A DNA stretch of 64,000 nucleotides from Hominenteromicrobium mulieris (lineage in GTDB: Bacteria; Bacillota; Clostridia; Oscillospirales; Acutalibacteraceae), in the NCBI RefSeq assembly GCF_020687165.1, contig NZ_JAJEQC010000007.1; one strand, written 5' to 3'. Position numbers and translations under genes: made by a program. This document shows, one piece after another, positions 25,792 through 35,451 of this stretch (positions are counted from its first letter, which is position 1; every line of letters starts with the position of its first letter). The notes beneath the pieces are model-generated. The model was given only the letters and a program-made list of their open reading frames with translations. It did not search any database and had not been told where the DNA came from.

Positions 25792-25844
25792 AGTTTTCTC
25801 TCTCCTTTATGTTTAGATTCACCGGGATAGTTCTATCACGGCTT

Positions 25845-27458
25845 TCAGTGTGGCAGTGCATAAACCGGGCGCAGCCCGCAAGAGCGGTCAGCGATCCTTT
25901 CCGGGTTCTTTTCAGGTTCTTTCCAAGTGTCCTCCGTCCCGTGCAGATGGTACATTCTCCACTCGTTCGGGGTAAACCCGGTATAATCGTGAAACGTTTT
26001 GGAAAAGTAGGAAAAATTAGAGTAACCGACGCGCATGGCGACTTTTCCAATCTTGATGTCCGGGTACTCCAGAAGCTCCTTGGCTTTTTCCATCCGTTTC
26101 TGGGCGATGTATGCCGGCAGCGTCATCCCGACGGCGCGCATGAACTGCTTCGAAAGATAGTCTTCTGACATGAACACGAGCTTCGCCAGCATTTTTCTGG
26201 ACAGATCTTCTTCCAGATTGTCAAGAATATATTGGCATACGGTAGTGATGGCGTCCGACTTGTGATCCCGGCTGCCTTCGACAATGCCGAGGATCTTGTG
26301 CATAAACCAGGCAGTCGCACACAGGCTGGAAACAGCAAAGGTTTCCATCTGGTCGTACTCCTCCGAGTCGATGATATCCTCCAGGGACATATCCCGGCTT
26401 TGCAGGTAATTGGACAGCATCAGCGTGCAGGTCCGCAAAAAAACCGTCAGTCGGTTCACCGTCCATCCTTCTTCCGCTTGGACCCGCACCATTTCTTCCC
26501 GAATGGACGCTTCTAGACTTGTGAGGGGACCGAAGCCAACCAACATTTTTTTCCACGTTTTTAAGGGGAAAGAGCGCCGCTGTGTCTTGTCTGCGGGCAG
26601 GTCGACTCCCTGCGCGATTCTCTGCATATCCGGAACGGTGTGCTTTTCCAGCTGGCAAAGCGCCTCCCACATGGACACTGCCTGCCCGACGGTGCCTTTT
26701 TCTCCGCAGTATGTACAGACCTGAAGGCCGATCCGCGCCTCCACGGCGTCGAGAAACGCCGCCAGCGGCGCGCGAGGAAAGGGATCTTTCCCTGTGGCAC
26801 GGCAGACCAGGATCCATCGGGTCTCGCTCAGGCGAACGACGGTTTGCAGGGCGTTCTGGTCGGCCAGATCCAAAATGGCCTGCCGGACCAGCGGCCTGCC
26901 ATAGTGCGAAGGGACGGGCTGACCGGGCACGGGGACAAAGCGCAGTAGGAGAATCGCGAGACTGGAATTTTCGGTCAAGCCATGCTTTTGCGCTTGACGA
27001 GTGAAATCCGCCTGTTTGACGGCGCCGTCAAACAGGGCGGCCCACAGGGTTTCCAGCGGTTCCTCCTGCCAGCCGCGCCGTGCATCCAGAAGCCCAACAA
27101 CCCGGGAAATCGTCTCTTCCAGCTCCTTGGCCTTGATGGGCTTTAGTAGGTAGTCACAGACATCGAACCGCAACGCACTCTGGGCATAGGAAAATTCTGC
27201 GTAGCTCGAAAGGACAATGCATTCCATCGACGCGTGGTTTTCCCGAATCCACTTGAGCAGCTGAAGACCGTTGCCACCCGGCATTTCGATGTCGCAAAGA
27301 ACGATGTCTGCCTTCGTCTTCGAGAGAAACGCGATGGCTTCCCTAACGGAAAACGCCGTGTATACTTCGGTGATCCGCAGCCGGTTCCACTGCAGGGCCG
27401 ACTTGAGCTCCTCTACAAAGGTCCGGTCATCATCTACAATCAGGATGGAATATGCCAT
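25845..27458 (-). CDS. YesN-type response regulator with AraC DNA-binding domain
   Basis: A 537-aa regulator. The receiver domain (1-120) has ILIVDDDRTFVEEL, the phosphorylated aspartate in IVLCDIEMPGGNGLQLLKWI and the conserved lysine in LLKPIKAKELEE. A long unclassified middle part (about 130-400) is usual for YesN proteins. The AraC domain (about 405-510) has two helix-turn-helices, for example LAKLVFMSEDYLSKQFMRAV and KIGKVAMRVGYSNFSYFSKT, then FHDYTGFTPNEWR. The partner kinase is at 22111-23823. It probably activates the binding-protein and GH31 promoters, both of which have poor -35 boxes. Confidence 0.93.
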   Translation of the reverse strand: MAYSILIVDDDRTFVEELKSALQWNRLRITEVYTAFSVREAIAFLSKTKADIVLCDIEMPGGNGLQLLKWIRENHASMECIVLSSYAEFSYAQSALRFDVCDYLLKPIKAKELEETISRVVGLLDARRGWQEEPLETLWAALFDGAVKQADFTRQAQKHGLTENSSLAILLLRFVPVPGQPVPSHYGRPLVRQAILDLADQNALQTVVRLSETRWILVCRATGKDPFPRAPLAAFLDAVEARIGLQVCTYCGEKGTVGQAVSMWEALCQLEKHTVPDMQRIAQGVDLPADKTQRRSFPLKTWKKMLVGFGPLTSLEASIREEMVRVQAEEGWTVNRLTVFLRTCTLMLSNYLQSRDMSLEDIIDSEEYDQMETFAVSSLCATAWFMHKILGIVEGSRDHKSDAITTVCQYILDNLEEDLSRKMLAKLVFMSEDYLSKQFMRAVGMTLPAYIAQKRMEKAKELLEYPDIKIGKVAMRVGYSNFSYFSKTFHDYTGFTPNEWRMYHLHGTEDTWKEPEKNPERIADRSCGLRPVYALPH

Positions 27459-27540
27459 AGCTTTCTCTGCCTCCTAACGGGTCGGGGTATCGGTTCTGCA
27501 GGCGCTTTTCACCATTTTACCGTGAAAGGCCCGGTAAATT

Positions 27541-27588
27541 TCCGAAGAAGAGATAACCCGGCGCCGCCGTGATCACCTCTTCCTTCGG
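27541..27588 (-). terminator. Hairpin between the binding-protein and regulator genes
   Basis: Arms CCGAAGAAGAG and CTCTTCCTTCGG form a long stem with one bulge. No strong T run follows on the minus strand, so it may stabilise the abundant upstream mRNA rather than stop transcription. Confidence 0.4.
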
Positions 27589-27594
27589 TTTCGA

Positions 27595-29220
27595 TCAGCC
27601 CATCATTTCCACATAGGCGTCATAGGCGCCCTGATCAATCTCAATCAGTCTCTGCAGGCCCATGGCGTCCAGCTGCTGCAGATAATCGTCCCATTCTTCT
27701 TCAACGCCGCCTTCGGTAATCCAGTGTGCCCACTGGGCTTCCACGTAACTATTAATGTCTACGTTCAAGGCGGTTCTCTCGTTGATTTCGTCATCGGTGA
27801 ACTTAATCGTACCCGGCCAAGCGTGCAGCAGATTCGGGTTGTCGGCGTACTGCGCGTTGAGCTCGTCTTCGACCAGCTTGAGCCCGTCGCCCTGATCGGT
27901 GGGCAGCGTGACCTTTTCTTCAAATTCCTTGCGCATGTACTTGGGACCGAAATCGCGGGGAGAGTACCACCAGGCGGAAGTATCCAACGTGTTGTCCTTC
28001 GGCGTCAGAAGCTCATAGGTGCCATCGCCGTTATCCTTGATCTGACCGGTGGATATGGAGCCGTAGAAGGTCTGGAGCGAAACCAGATCGTCGTAGAACA
28101 GGTCGGCCCACCTCAGCACCTTTTCGGGATTCGGGCAGTTAATGTTGAGGATCAGCTCCTTATCGCTGTACTCTGTGCTCGCGATGCTCTGAGCGTTCTT
28201 CGTGCCCCATGGGCTTTCCAGCGTGGGCATCTGCACAAACTGCTTGGTATTGGGGCCAGCCCAGGAGTCTGCCGTCCAACCGGAGAAGATGCCGATCTGA
28301 GAGCCGCCTTCCTTTTGCAACTTGGCAGTGTACATAGATCCTTCTTGGGTGAAGTATTCCTCGTCCATCACGCCGAGCTCCCAGAGCTCGCGTAAATACT
28401 TGACTGCTTCTTTGTAATGATCTTGCGTGGGAACAAAGACGACCTTGTTGTTGGCGTCCAGCGACATGTGCTCGTCACCGCGCTCGATCAGGTCGAATGA
28501 ATCCAGAAGCACGCTACCGTATCCGGGCTTGTAACCGCTGATCGGGATCTCATTGTTCGGGTCGCCGTCGCCGTCCGCGTCCTGCTCCTTGAAGGCGATC
28601 AGTACTTCCTTCAGCTCGTCGTAATTCGTGGGCATCTCCAGATTCAGATTGTCCAGCCATTCCTTGTTGATGTAGTTCTGGCTGTTCAGCTTCGGCCGGA
28701 AGGGGATCTTCTTCGGCAGGCTGTAGATCTGCTCGTTTCGGTCGGTGCAGGCCATGCGCATAGTGGGATCTTCTTCAAAGATTTTCATCAGGTTGGGCAT
28801 GGTCTCCTCGTTGATCAGATCGGTGAGCTCCAGAAGCTTTTCCTTGTTCTGCACGATGTCGGAATCGCCGAGGCCGCAGGAGCCGAAGAAAGCGTCGGGC
28901 AGGTCGTCACTGGCAAACAGCAGTGCCTTCTGCTCACCGAAATCATTGGAGTAGTAGATTTGCCACTCGATGTCAATGTCGGCTTCCTTAGCCAGATCCC
29001 CCATGACACCGTCGGTCAAAAAGTCCGTGGGCCAGGTGTCGTTCCAGCGTACAGTTGCGATCTTGTACGTGTAGCCTTCCGCTGCGCCTACGGTTGTGTT
29101 CTGTTCCGCACCAGGGGATGCCGACGTAGAGTCCTGACCTGGGGTGCCGCATCCGGCAAGCATGGAAAGACTCAGACCGGCTGCCATGAGCAGAGCAGCA
29201 GTTCTTTTGAGTTTGTTCAT
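27595..29220 (-). CDS. Extracellular sugar-binding lipoprotein of the ABC importer
   Basis: A 541-aa solute-binding protein of the LipO/YtcQ family. The signal peptide MNKLKRTAALLMAAGLSLSM leads to the lipobox LAGC, so it is anchored by a lipidated cysteine outside the membrane. A Ser/Thr/Pro-rich linker follows. The mature part has the large bilobed fold of extracellular family-1-like binding proteins, including DADGDGDPNNEIPISGYKPG, a calcium-like acidic loop common in this group. First gene of the leftward operon; GGAGG lies upstream of its ATG. The 330-bp divergent gap with the GH31 gene holds the promoters of both. The ligand is probably an oligosaccharide. Confidence 0.92.
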   Translation of the reverse strand: MNKLKRTAALLMAAGLSLSMLAGCGTPGQDSTSASPGAEQNTTVGAAEGYTYKIATVRWNDTWPTDFLTDGVMGDLAKEADIDIEWQIYYSNDFGEQKALLFASDDLPDAFFGSCGLGDSDIVQNKEKLLELTDLINEETMPNLMKIFEEDPTMRMACTDRNEQIYSLPKKIPFRPKLNSQNYINKEWLDNLNLEMPTNYDELKEVLIAFKEQDADGDGDPNNEIPISGYKPGYGSVLLDSFDLIERGDEHMSLDANNKVVFVPTQDHYKEAVKYLRELWELGVMDEEYFTQEGSMYTAKLQKEGGSQIGIFSGWTADSWAGPNTKQFVQMPTLESPWGTKNAQSIASTEYSDKELILNINCPNPEKVLRWADLFYDDLVSLQTFYGSISTGQIKDNGDGTYELLTPKDNTLDTSAWWYSPRDFGPKYMRKEFEEKVTLPTDQGDGLKLVEDELNAQYADNPNLLHAWPGTIKFTDDEINERTALNVDINSYVEAQWAHWITEGGVEEEWDDYLQQLDAMGLQRLIEIDQGAYDAYVEMMG

Positions 29221-29552
29221 GATTTACTCCTCCTTGTTTTTTCGCCATGTCTCCTTGGCGTTTTACAATATTCTACCGTCTTTGTTCCAATAAGTCTGTC
29301 AAATTTGCGATAAAAAATTGTCAAAAAAAGCTTTTTTTATAACTTTTTCCAACACAAATTCGGCGGATCGCCGGTAAGTCCGGATGGGCGGCAAAAAGGG
29401 AAGCCGCCGTATCTGTGGAAAACGCAAAACCGAAAAGGCAACAAATATCGCGCTGTTTTTTTATAGATATCCGGGCGGTTGCGCCACTATAATGGGTTCA
29501 ACCACCGGGCGAAAGGCACCCGGAAACAAAACGGATGGAGGTAATTAGAAAT
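29221..29552. promoter_or_regulatory. Divergent control region between the importer operon and GH31
   Basis: No gene in this 332-bp gap. Rightward there is TATAAT at 29488-29493 but no recognisable -35 at the right distance. Leftward a TTGACA is present without a well-spaced -10. Both fit activator-dependent promoters for the YesN-type regulator. AAATTTGCGATAAA (29301-29314) resembles the LacI palindrome with two mismatches. Confidence 0.45.
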
Positions 29553-32500
29553 ATGAATCAGCACAGATTCGGAGTAAACGCAGCCTATCTCGGTGCCAAG
29601 GCGGCACGGACACCGGACGAGCGACCCGGCCCGGCGGGGTGGAGCGGTGCGCTCCTGCTCGATGAGTTCTACCGAGCCAACGGGAACCCAGGATTGGTTA
29701 CGCCGACCAAAGCGCAGGCTGCATGGGATGACACCTTTCTCTACGTGTTGTTTCTTAACTGGGAATCTGCGGAGAACGCGGACCAAGTGCGTCGAGACAT
29801 CGACGAGCTTGTGGTGTCTTCCGGCACTTTGGGCCATCGGGACTTCGCGGTATTTTCGGTCGGACGCAATGGAGAAGCGCATGGGGTTCTGGAAAGTGGC
29901 ATGACGTACATCGGCGGCGATGAGGCGTTTGGTGGAAGCCAACCCAACCTGCCGTTTCGTCACGTCGGCAACCAAGCGGACATCCAGACAATCGACCCGC
30001 AGTCGTATACGGTCGTGGTAGACCACCAGGCGGGCTTCTGGAGCGCGGCGTATAAGATTCCGTGGACGCTGGTGGGGGGATTTCCGAAAGGCGACTGCTT
30101 TGCGTTTCAGGTGTACCGCAAAAAGCAGGCAACCGGAGAGATCCTGTGCCCAACGCCGCTGGACCTGTATATCAACCTACCTTATTGGTTCGAGTACGAT
30201 CCTTCCACGTTTATGGAAGCGTATCTGGGCGGCGACGCCGGTCCGGTATACGGAACCGAGCTCTACGCGGTGCTGCCCAGCGCCCGAAGACGCTGGACGC
30301 GCTATACGGAGATTTCCGGCGTGCAACCGGGCGAGCTAAAGCAGCTCTGGACGGAGTTAACTGCCCTGCCGGAAACGACGGAGGAAAATGTGGCGGCACA
30401 TGTGGCGCTTGCCCAGCGCCTGCAGGATGTGCTCTATCAGGAGGCTGTGGATTTCTTCTGGGATGAGGCCGGAAGCCGCCCTGTGGGTCATATGGAACCG
30501 TGGAATGAGCGCCATGTGTTCAACGAACTGCTGGCGGCCGGTGAGGCTGGAAAAGCCTATGCCCGCCTGAACCGGTTCCTACGCTGGCTCGCCCGCTATA
30601 TTCAGTGGTACTACACCGATGGAACCTTGGGCGACCAGTCTGCCGATTGGACACCGTATGAACAGCTTCGGCAGGTTACAACGGAAAACAGTAAGATTGT
30701 TTTGGATTTTGGAAACGCGGTGCCCACGCTAGAGCTTATCTTTGCCGAAGCGGGATTCCGCCTGAAAAGCAAGCCGGATGGCGGTCTTTTTTCTGCGGTA
30801 CCGGATACGTTTACCGTCTCGGAGGACGGCGCCGTACTGCGTGCGGCGGCGGGAAACCGAAATGTCGTGATTACGCGCGGTGCGGACTGGAGCGTCGTGC
30901 TGTCTGTCGGGGACCGGCAGGTTTTCTTCATGGACAAAGAGACGCTTTCCTGCGTGCATGTTTGCGGGAAGGACGGTTTCCGCCTGCAGATGCCTTTGCT
31001 TCAGGAGGAGTCCGTCATCGGGTTCGGCGAACGCTTCAACGGCGTCGACCAGCGCGGGCATATCGTTGCCATGTACCAGCGAGACGCCTACCTTTCGGTG
31101 ATCGCTGGACTGGCCAATGAGAGCTATAAGAATATTCCGCTTGTCCATTTCAGCTCTGGCTATACGCTGTACATCAACAGCACGTACAGAATGCGTGCGG
31201 ATATCGGTGTGCAGGTGCAGGACCGTTTTTCCATTACTGTACAGGATCCCCATGTGGATCTGTATTTCTGGGGCGATACGCCGGTGGAAAACATGGCGTC
31301 ATATGCGCGATTGACCGGCCTGCCGATTCTCCCGCCTCGGTGGGCGTTTGAGCCCTGGAGCGGCGCGGGCGGCGGACGGTGGATGAACGGGCCGCTGCAC
31401 AACGTGATGGAGGAGCAGATCGGCGTGCTGCAGAAATTCAAAGAGCTTGATATCCCGCACGGCGGGTTCTATGCCGAAGGTGCCGGCGCGGACGGCAAAC
31501 ACCTCGCCGAATTACACAGGGTTTCCAACTTTGCCGCGCAGAACGGGATACACACCTTCTCCTGGGAGTATTCGGTTATGCCGGCGGAACGCGCCAAAGC
31601 ATTCCTGCAGAATTCCGGCGATACGGAAGATCTGCCCATCAGCAAAACGCCGCAGTATACAGGGAACATGCAATATATCAGTTACATCGACTTCACGCAT
31701 CCCCGGGCCATGGAGCTACTGCAGGCACAGTGGAAAGACCGGTTTGATGCCGGCATCTGCGGAACTATGGTGGACTTCGGGGACAAGATTCCAGACGAAG
31801 CGGTCTTTTCCGACGGGCGAAACGGTAAGGAAATGCACAACGGCTACGCGCTGGACTACGCGCGCGGCTACCGGAAGCTCTTCGAAAGCGCTTACGGAGA
31901 CGACCACGTCCTGTTCCAGCGAGCCGGTGCTCCCGGGTGTCAGGCCTATGCCTGCCAGTTTGGCGGAGATCAACCGACTACCTTCCCAGGCATGCAGCAG
32001 TCCCTGTCCGGCATGATTTCCGTCTCGGCCTCGGGCCTGCCGTTCTGGGGCGTCGACGCCTGCGGGTACGACGGCTTTTCCGGCGGCGATGCGGAAACCT
32101 ATATACGCTGGACGCAATGGGCGGCATTTTGCCCTCTGATGCGGTACCACGGCACGTTCCCGAAAGAGCCCTGGGAGTATTCCGAACAGGTCACAGAACT
32201 GTATAAATTCTACACCTGGCTGCGCGAGAACCTTCTGCCGTATGCGTACAGCACAGCCGTTCAGGCGCATCACCGCGGCATTCCTATGGTTCGCCCGCTG
32301 CCGATGATGTTCCCCGAGGACGCCTTTGTTGCGCAGGTGACCGACGCCTATATGTACGGCGACCATCTGCTGGTGGCGCCAATCTGCACCGATAGCAACA
32401 GAAAACAGGTAATCTTCCCCGCGGGCCGATATGTCAATTTTTTCGACAATACCGAGGTCGTAGACGGCGATACGGCGCAGACGCGTGCGTATCCCATCAC

Positions 32501-32915
32501 AGAGATCCCGGTTTACGTGGCGGCCGGCGCGCTGTTCCCGGTTGAACTCAACGAATCCCTGGAGTTTGGAAGAAGCATGACCACAAGCCGGATTAGAGCG
32601 CTCGTCCTGACGCAGCCGGTGTTCGCGACAGCCGGTAGCTGGAACGGGTCGGATACGGAGGAAAACGATTACGCCTTTACCGTCGGCTCGAACGGCTTCT
32701 CCGTGCAGGCGAAGGGGTGCGCGGGCGTGCGGTATCTTCTTGTAAAAGGCGTCTCGAACGTACAGGATGTTATACTCAATGGGGTCCGTCTGCGCCGCGT
32801 GCCGGCAAAACAGGGGCTGAACCTGCATGAAGCCTATTTTGTGGCGCAGGATGGAACGATCTATATTCGTATTTTTGCACATTCTGACCTGCAGATGGAC
32901 GTTGTCACACGGTAA
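29553..32915 (+). CDS. GH31 alpha-glycosidase with N-terminal CBM9-like module
   Basis: A 1120-aa intracellular protein (no signal peptide). Residues about 5-210 resemble a family-9-like carbohydrate-binding module (AAWDDTFLYVLFLNWESAEN, ending in PYWFEYDPSTFMEAYL). A helical linker follows (about 230-370). The GH31 part has an N-terminal beta domain, a TIM barrel with the nucleophile aspartate in GTMVDFGDKIPDEA (about residue 741) and the acid/base in CQFGGDQPTTF (about 806), then C-terminal beta domains. The DFGD/KIP form is closer to alpha-xylosidases (YicI-like) than to typical alpha-glucosidases, so xyloglucan- or isoprimeverose-like substrates are possible. I chose ATG 29553 because GGAGG precedes it; ATG 29535 overlaps that site. 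Confidence 0.85.
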   Translation: MNQHRFGVNAAYLGAKAARTPDERPGPAGWSGALLLDEFYRANGNPGLVTPTKAQAAWDDTFLYVLFLNWESAENADQVRRDIDELVVSSGTLGHRDFAVFSVGRNGEAHGVLESGMTYIGGDEAFGGSQPNLPFRHVGNQADIQTIDPQSYTVVVDHQAGFWSAAYKIPWTLVGGFPKGDCFAFQVYRKKQATGEILCPTPLDLYINLPYWFEYDPSTFMEAYLGGDAGPVYGTELYAVLPSARRRWTRYTEISGVQPGELKQLWTELTALPETTEENVAAHVALAQRLQDVLYQEAVDFFWDEAGSRPVGHMEPWNERHVFNELLAAGEAGKAYARLNRFLRWLARYIQWYYTDGTLGDQSADWTPYEQLRQVTTENSKIVLDFGNAVPTLELIFAEAGFRLKSKPDGGLFSAVPDTFTVSEDGAVLRAAAGNRNVVITRGADWSVVLSVGDRQVFFMDKETLSCVHVCGKDGFRLQMPLLQEESVIGFGERFNGVDQRGHIVAMYQRDAYLSVIAGLANESYKNIPLVHFSSGYTLYINSTYRMRADIGVQVQDRFSITVQDPHVDLYFWGDTPVENMASYARLTGLPILPPRWAFEPWSGAGGGRWMNGPLHNVMEEQIGVLQKFKELDIPHGGFYAEGAGADGKHLAELHRVSNFAAQNGIHTFSWEYSVMPAERAKAFLQNSGDTEDLPISKTPQYTGNMQYISYIDFTHPRAMELLQAQWKDRFDAGICGTMVDFGDKIPDEAVFSDGRNGKEMHNGYALDYARGYRKLFESAYGDDHVLFQRAGAPGCQAYACQFGGDQPTTFPGMQQSLSGMISVSASGLPFWGVDACGYDGFSGGDAETYIRWTQWAAFCPLMRYHGTFPKEPWEYSEQVTELYKFYTWLRENLLPYAYSTAVQAHHRGIPMVRPLPMMFPEDAFVAQVTDAYMYGDHLLVAPICTDSNRKQVIFPAGRYVNFFDNTEVVDGDTAQTRAYPITEIPVYVAAGALFPVELNESLEFGRSMTTSRIRALVLTQPVFATAGSWNGSDTEENDYAFTVGSNGFSVQAKGCAGVRYLLVKGVSNVQDVILNGVRLRRVPAKQGLNLHEAYFVAQDGTIYIRIFAHSDLQMDVVTR

Positions 32916-33079
32916 CGTTCTGCGAGGGGACTCACAGAGCAGGACACCGTTGCGCACTTTTCCGGAGCATCTTTAGCATAGCGAAAATACAGCGCGGGAG
33001 CAACCGACCGCTGGTTTACTGCCGGCTTTGCCTGCAGAACAGGCGTATCTCGAAATGCCGCGTATGAAAAAAACAAAAC

Positions 33080-33119
33080 CAGGGACAGGCAGAGCCACAC
33101 AACTCTTGCCTGTCCCTGC
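33080..33119. terminator. Hairpin after the GH31 gene
   Basis: Perfect 12-bp stem CAGGGACAGGCA / TGCCTGTCCCTG. The following T tract is weak on the plus strand; a stronger one (GGTTTTGTTTTTTT) lies on the minus side. Confidence 0.5.
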
Positions 33120-33147
33120 TTCCTGTTCCGGCGTCCCGAAACCGGCG

Positions 33148-33191
33148 TTTGCGCAAATTTTGTTGACTATTGAGAACGGAATCTGTATAAT
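33148..33191 (+). promoter_or_regulatory. lacI-type gene promoter with autoregulatory operator
   Basis: TTGACT (33163-33168), a 17-bp spacer and TATAAT (33186-33191). The palindrome TTTGCGCAAA (33148-33157) ends 5 bp before the -35 box. The same 10-mer recurs at 35442 and 35669, so it is the likely binding site of the encoded repressor. Confidence 0.75.
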
Positions 33192-33227
33192 GAAAGCAAA
33201 AGTATTCTGAGCAGGAGGACGAAATGC

Positions 33228-35267
33228 ATGGCGACGATCAAGGATGTTGCTAGGATAGCGGGCGTGTCCGTGTCGACCGTCTCTCACGTGGTCAACGGAA
33301 CCCGATACGTTAGTCCTGAGAAAGTCCGGAAGGTCGAGGACGCTATTCGCCAGCTGGACGAGCTCCCGAATTTCATCGCGAAACGGAGTGCATTGAAGAG
33401 CAAACTGTCCGAAAGCTGCTATGTGCTGATCTTGCTGTCGAAAAAACGCAGCCTGTTTCAGAATCAAGTCAAGGAAAAGCTGGAAGAAATCGTAGAGCAG
33501 AAGGGTTATATCGCCATTTCGCTGGCGTATGACCTCGATGAAGACCGACTGGCGGCCATCCGCGCACTGGCAGGAACGCTGGATCTTGCGGGAATGGTCG
33601 CTTTCCCGGACCGGGAAGGTGTGCTTTCCGGAGCCTTTTTCAAAGGGCTCCGGTTTCCGGTGGTTCTGATTGGGAACCCCGTGGATCGGTTTGCCGCAGA
33701 CACCCTGCTGCCCGACACCTTTGAGGGTAGCTACCGCGCGGTGCGGCACCTGATTAAAAACGGGCATGAGCGAATCGCTTACCTGTGCGAGTCGGAAGTG
33801 TGCGGCACCCAAAGGTTTGAAGGCTACAGGAAGGCTCTGGAGGATTCCGGCATTGCGTCGGAAAAAGTGCTGGTCCGCGCGGGCCTGAAAACCGAGGCGT
33901 TGGCCGCCGAAGCTATGGCGCAGATCGTCGCGGCAGAACCTGCGCCCACCGCGGTCGTGATTGCCGACTCGCTGCCTCTGATTCCCGCCATCCGGTATGG
34001 AATCGGCCACAACATCGCCGTACCCGGTGACCTCTCTGTCGTCAGCCTGAACGATCCGGAATGGGCCTCGCTGACGACGCCGGAGCTCACTTGCGTGGAT
34101 AAGCAACCACGGCAGTTTGCGCTTTCCGCCGCGGACCTGCTGTTCCGGCGGATTGACCGCGGCGAAATTGCAAACCTCTCTTCGCCCGCGCATGCGTACT
34201 GCACGAAAACTCTCCCATCAATCCTCAATGTGCGCAACTCCACCTGCGGAATCGGCCGGGGTCCCTTCGGGGAACGGGCAGCGGGTGCGGGCGGCCTTGC
34301 CTTATCCGAAGTGGAAAAGGAAAAGATTCGGCAAAAACAGTATACGGCGGCGATCTCATTCCACTATATGGGCAAGGCGTGGATGCGCCTGCAGGAAAAG
34401 GGCATCAAAAAAGTCTTCGACGAGCTTGGGATTTCCATTATCGCTGTCACAGACGCTCATTTCAACGCGGCACTGCAATGCAAACAGTTGGAAAGCATCA
34501 AATTTCTGAAGCCGGATCTCCTAATCTCGATCCCCGTTGATACTAGGGGCACCGCGGAAGCCTTCCGCTCGATTGCGGACAGCGACACCCGGTTGGTGCT
34601 GATCACCAATGTTCCGGAGGGACTCACCCCGAAGGATTACATCTCCTGTATCTCCGTAAATGAGCGAGCCCACGGGGACAGTATGGGCCGCGGGTTGGGC
34701 GAGTACATGGTACGGCACGGCCTGAAATATGCGGGGCTGATTTGCCACGGCGAGCAGAACTTCTTTGCCACAAAGCAACGGGACGGCGCGGCGGAACAGG
34801 TTTTGACGGAGGAATACCCGGAAATCCGGGTGTGCGGAAAAGTCAATTTTCTGACAGAGGTGGACGTCTACCAGAAAACACTGAAGCTCATCGGAATGTA
34901 CCCGGAGATTCAGGCTCTGTATGTTTCTTGGGACGGTCCCGCGCTGGAGGTGATAAAGGCCCTGACGGAGCTGGAGCGCACGGACATCGCGATCGTCACG
35001 GGAGATCTGGACTATGCCATCGCCATGCAGATGGCACAGGGCGGCATGGTCAAAATGATTAGCGCGCAGTGCCCCTATGAGCAGGGGGAAGCCATCGCAA
35101 TGGTGGCGGCCAACGGCCTGCTGGGAAAAGCGGTCCCCTCCTTCATCGGGGTGGAGCCCATCAGCATCGACCGGGAGAACCTGCTGAAAAACTGGAAGGC
35201 GATCTTCAAGGAGGATCCGCCGGCGGCGTTGCGCAACGCGATCAACCACAGCGCCGGCGCACTTTAA
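33228..35267 (+). CDS. LacI-family regulator with two tandem sugar-sensing domains
   Basis: A 679-aa protein, about twice the usual 330-350. Residues 1-55 are a classic LacI helix-turn-helix and hinge (ATIKDVARIAGVSVSTVSHV, then VNGTRYVSPEKVRKV). Residues about 60-345 form a LacI sensor domain (HLIKNGHERIAYLCESEVCG, RFEGYRKALEDSGI, GDLSVVSLNDPEWASLTTPE). After a short linker, residues about 370-665 read as a second periplasmic-binding-protein-like domain related to ribose-type binding proteins (SIKFLKPDLLISIPVDTRGT, GLICHGEQNFFATKQRDGAA, IAIVTGDLDYAIAMQMAQGG). The frame is open throughout, with no frameshift. It likely represses the isomerase operon and itself through TTTGCGCAAA sites, possibly integrating two ligands. 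ATG 33228 follows AGGAGG. Confidence 0.88.
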   Translation: MATIKDVARIAGVSVSTVSHVVNGTRYVSPEKVRKVEDAIRQLDELPNFIAKRSALKSKLSESCYVLILLSKKRSLFQNQVKEKLEEIVEQKGYIAISLAYDLDEDRLAAIRALAGTLDLAGMVAFPDREGVLSGAFFKGLRFPVVLIGNPVDRFAADTLLPDTFEGSYRAVRHLIKNGHERIAYLCESEVCGTQRFEGYRKALEDSGIASEKVLVRAGLKTEALAAEAMAQIVAAEPAPTAVVIADSLPLIPAIRYGIGHNIAVPGDLSVVSLNDPEWASLTTPELTCVDKQPRQFALSAADLLFRRIDRGEIANLSSPAHAYCTKTLPSILNVRNSTCGIGRGPFGERAAGAGGLALSEVEKEKIRQKQYTAAISFHYMGKAWMRLQEKGIKKVFDELGISIIAVTDAHFNAALQCKQLESIKFLKPDLLISIPVDTRGTAEAFRSIADSDTRLVLITNVPEGLTPKDYISCISVNERAHGDSMGRGLGEYMVRHGLKYAGLICHGEQNFFATKQRDGAAEQVLTEEYPEIRVCGKVNFLTEVDVYQKTLKLIGMYPEIQALYVSWDGPALEVIKALTELERTDIAIVTGDLDYAIAMQMAQGGMVKMISAQCPYEQGEAIAMVAANGLLGKAVPSFIGVEPISIDRENLLKNWKAIFKEDPPAALRNAINHSAGAL

Positions 35268-35305
35268 CGGCGGTTCGCCGCGTTCAAACCGACCGACAGA
35301 ATATC

Positions 35306-35346
35306 AAGCGGATAAGCATCTGGAAGCAGGGCTTATCCGCTTTTTA
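35306..35346 (+). terminator. Intrinsic terminator of the lacI-type gene
   Basis: Stem AAGCGGATAAGC / GCTTATCCGCTT with a 13-nt loop and a T run, about 40 bp past the stop codon. Confidence 0.8.
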
Positions 35347-35400
35347 CATAGCGCCCGTGCAAGCCGGGTTCCCGGGATTTTTCATTGCCCCTATCCCCCG

Positions 35401-35425
35401 CGCGGCTTTTCGGCCGCGTTTTTTT
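35401..35425 (+). terminator. Second intrinsic terminator
   Basis: Stem CGCGGC / GCCGCG followed by seven T residues. Together with the preceding hairpin it insulates the lacI-type gene from the isomerase promoter. Confidence 0.6.
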
Positions 35426-35441
35426 GGTGCGGTAAAGAAAA

Positions 35442-35451
35442 TTTGCGCAAA
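35442..35451. promoter_or_regulatory. Distal LacI-type operator
   Basis: Perfect palindrome TTTGCGCAAA, 227 bp upstream of the identical site at 35669. The spacing would suit DNA looping by a tetrameric repressor. Confidence 0.6.

Noticed and set aside
31716..34193. Minus-strand frames of about 410 codons opposite GH31 and the LacI-type gene
   Set aside because: Shadows of clearly recognisable plus-strand proteins.
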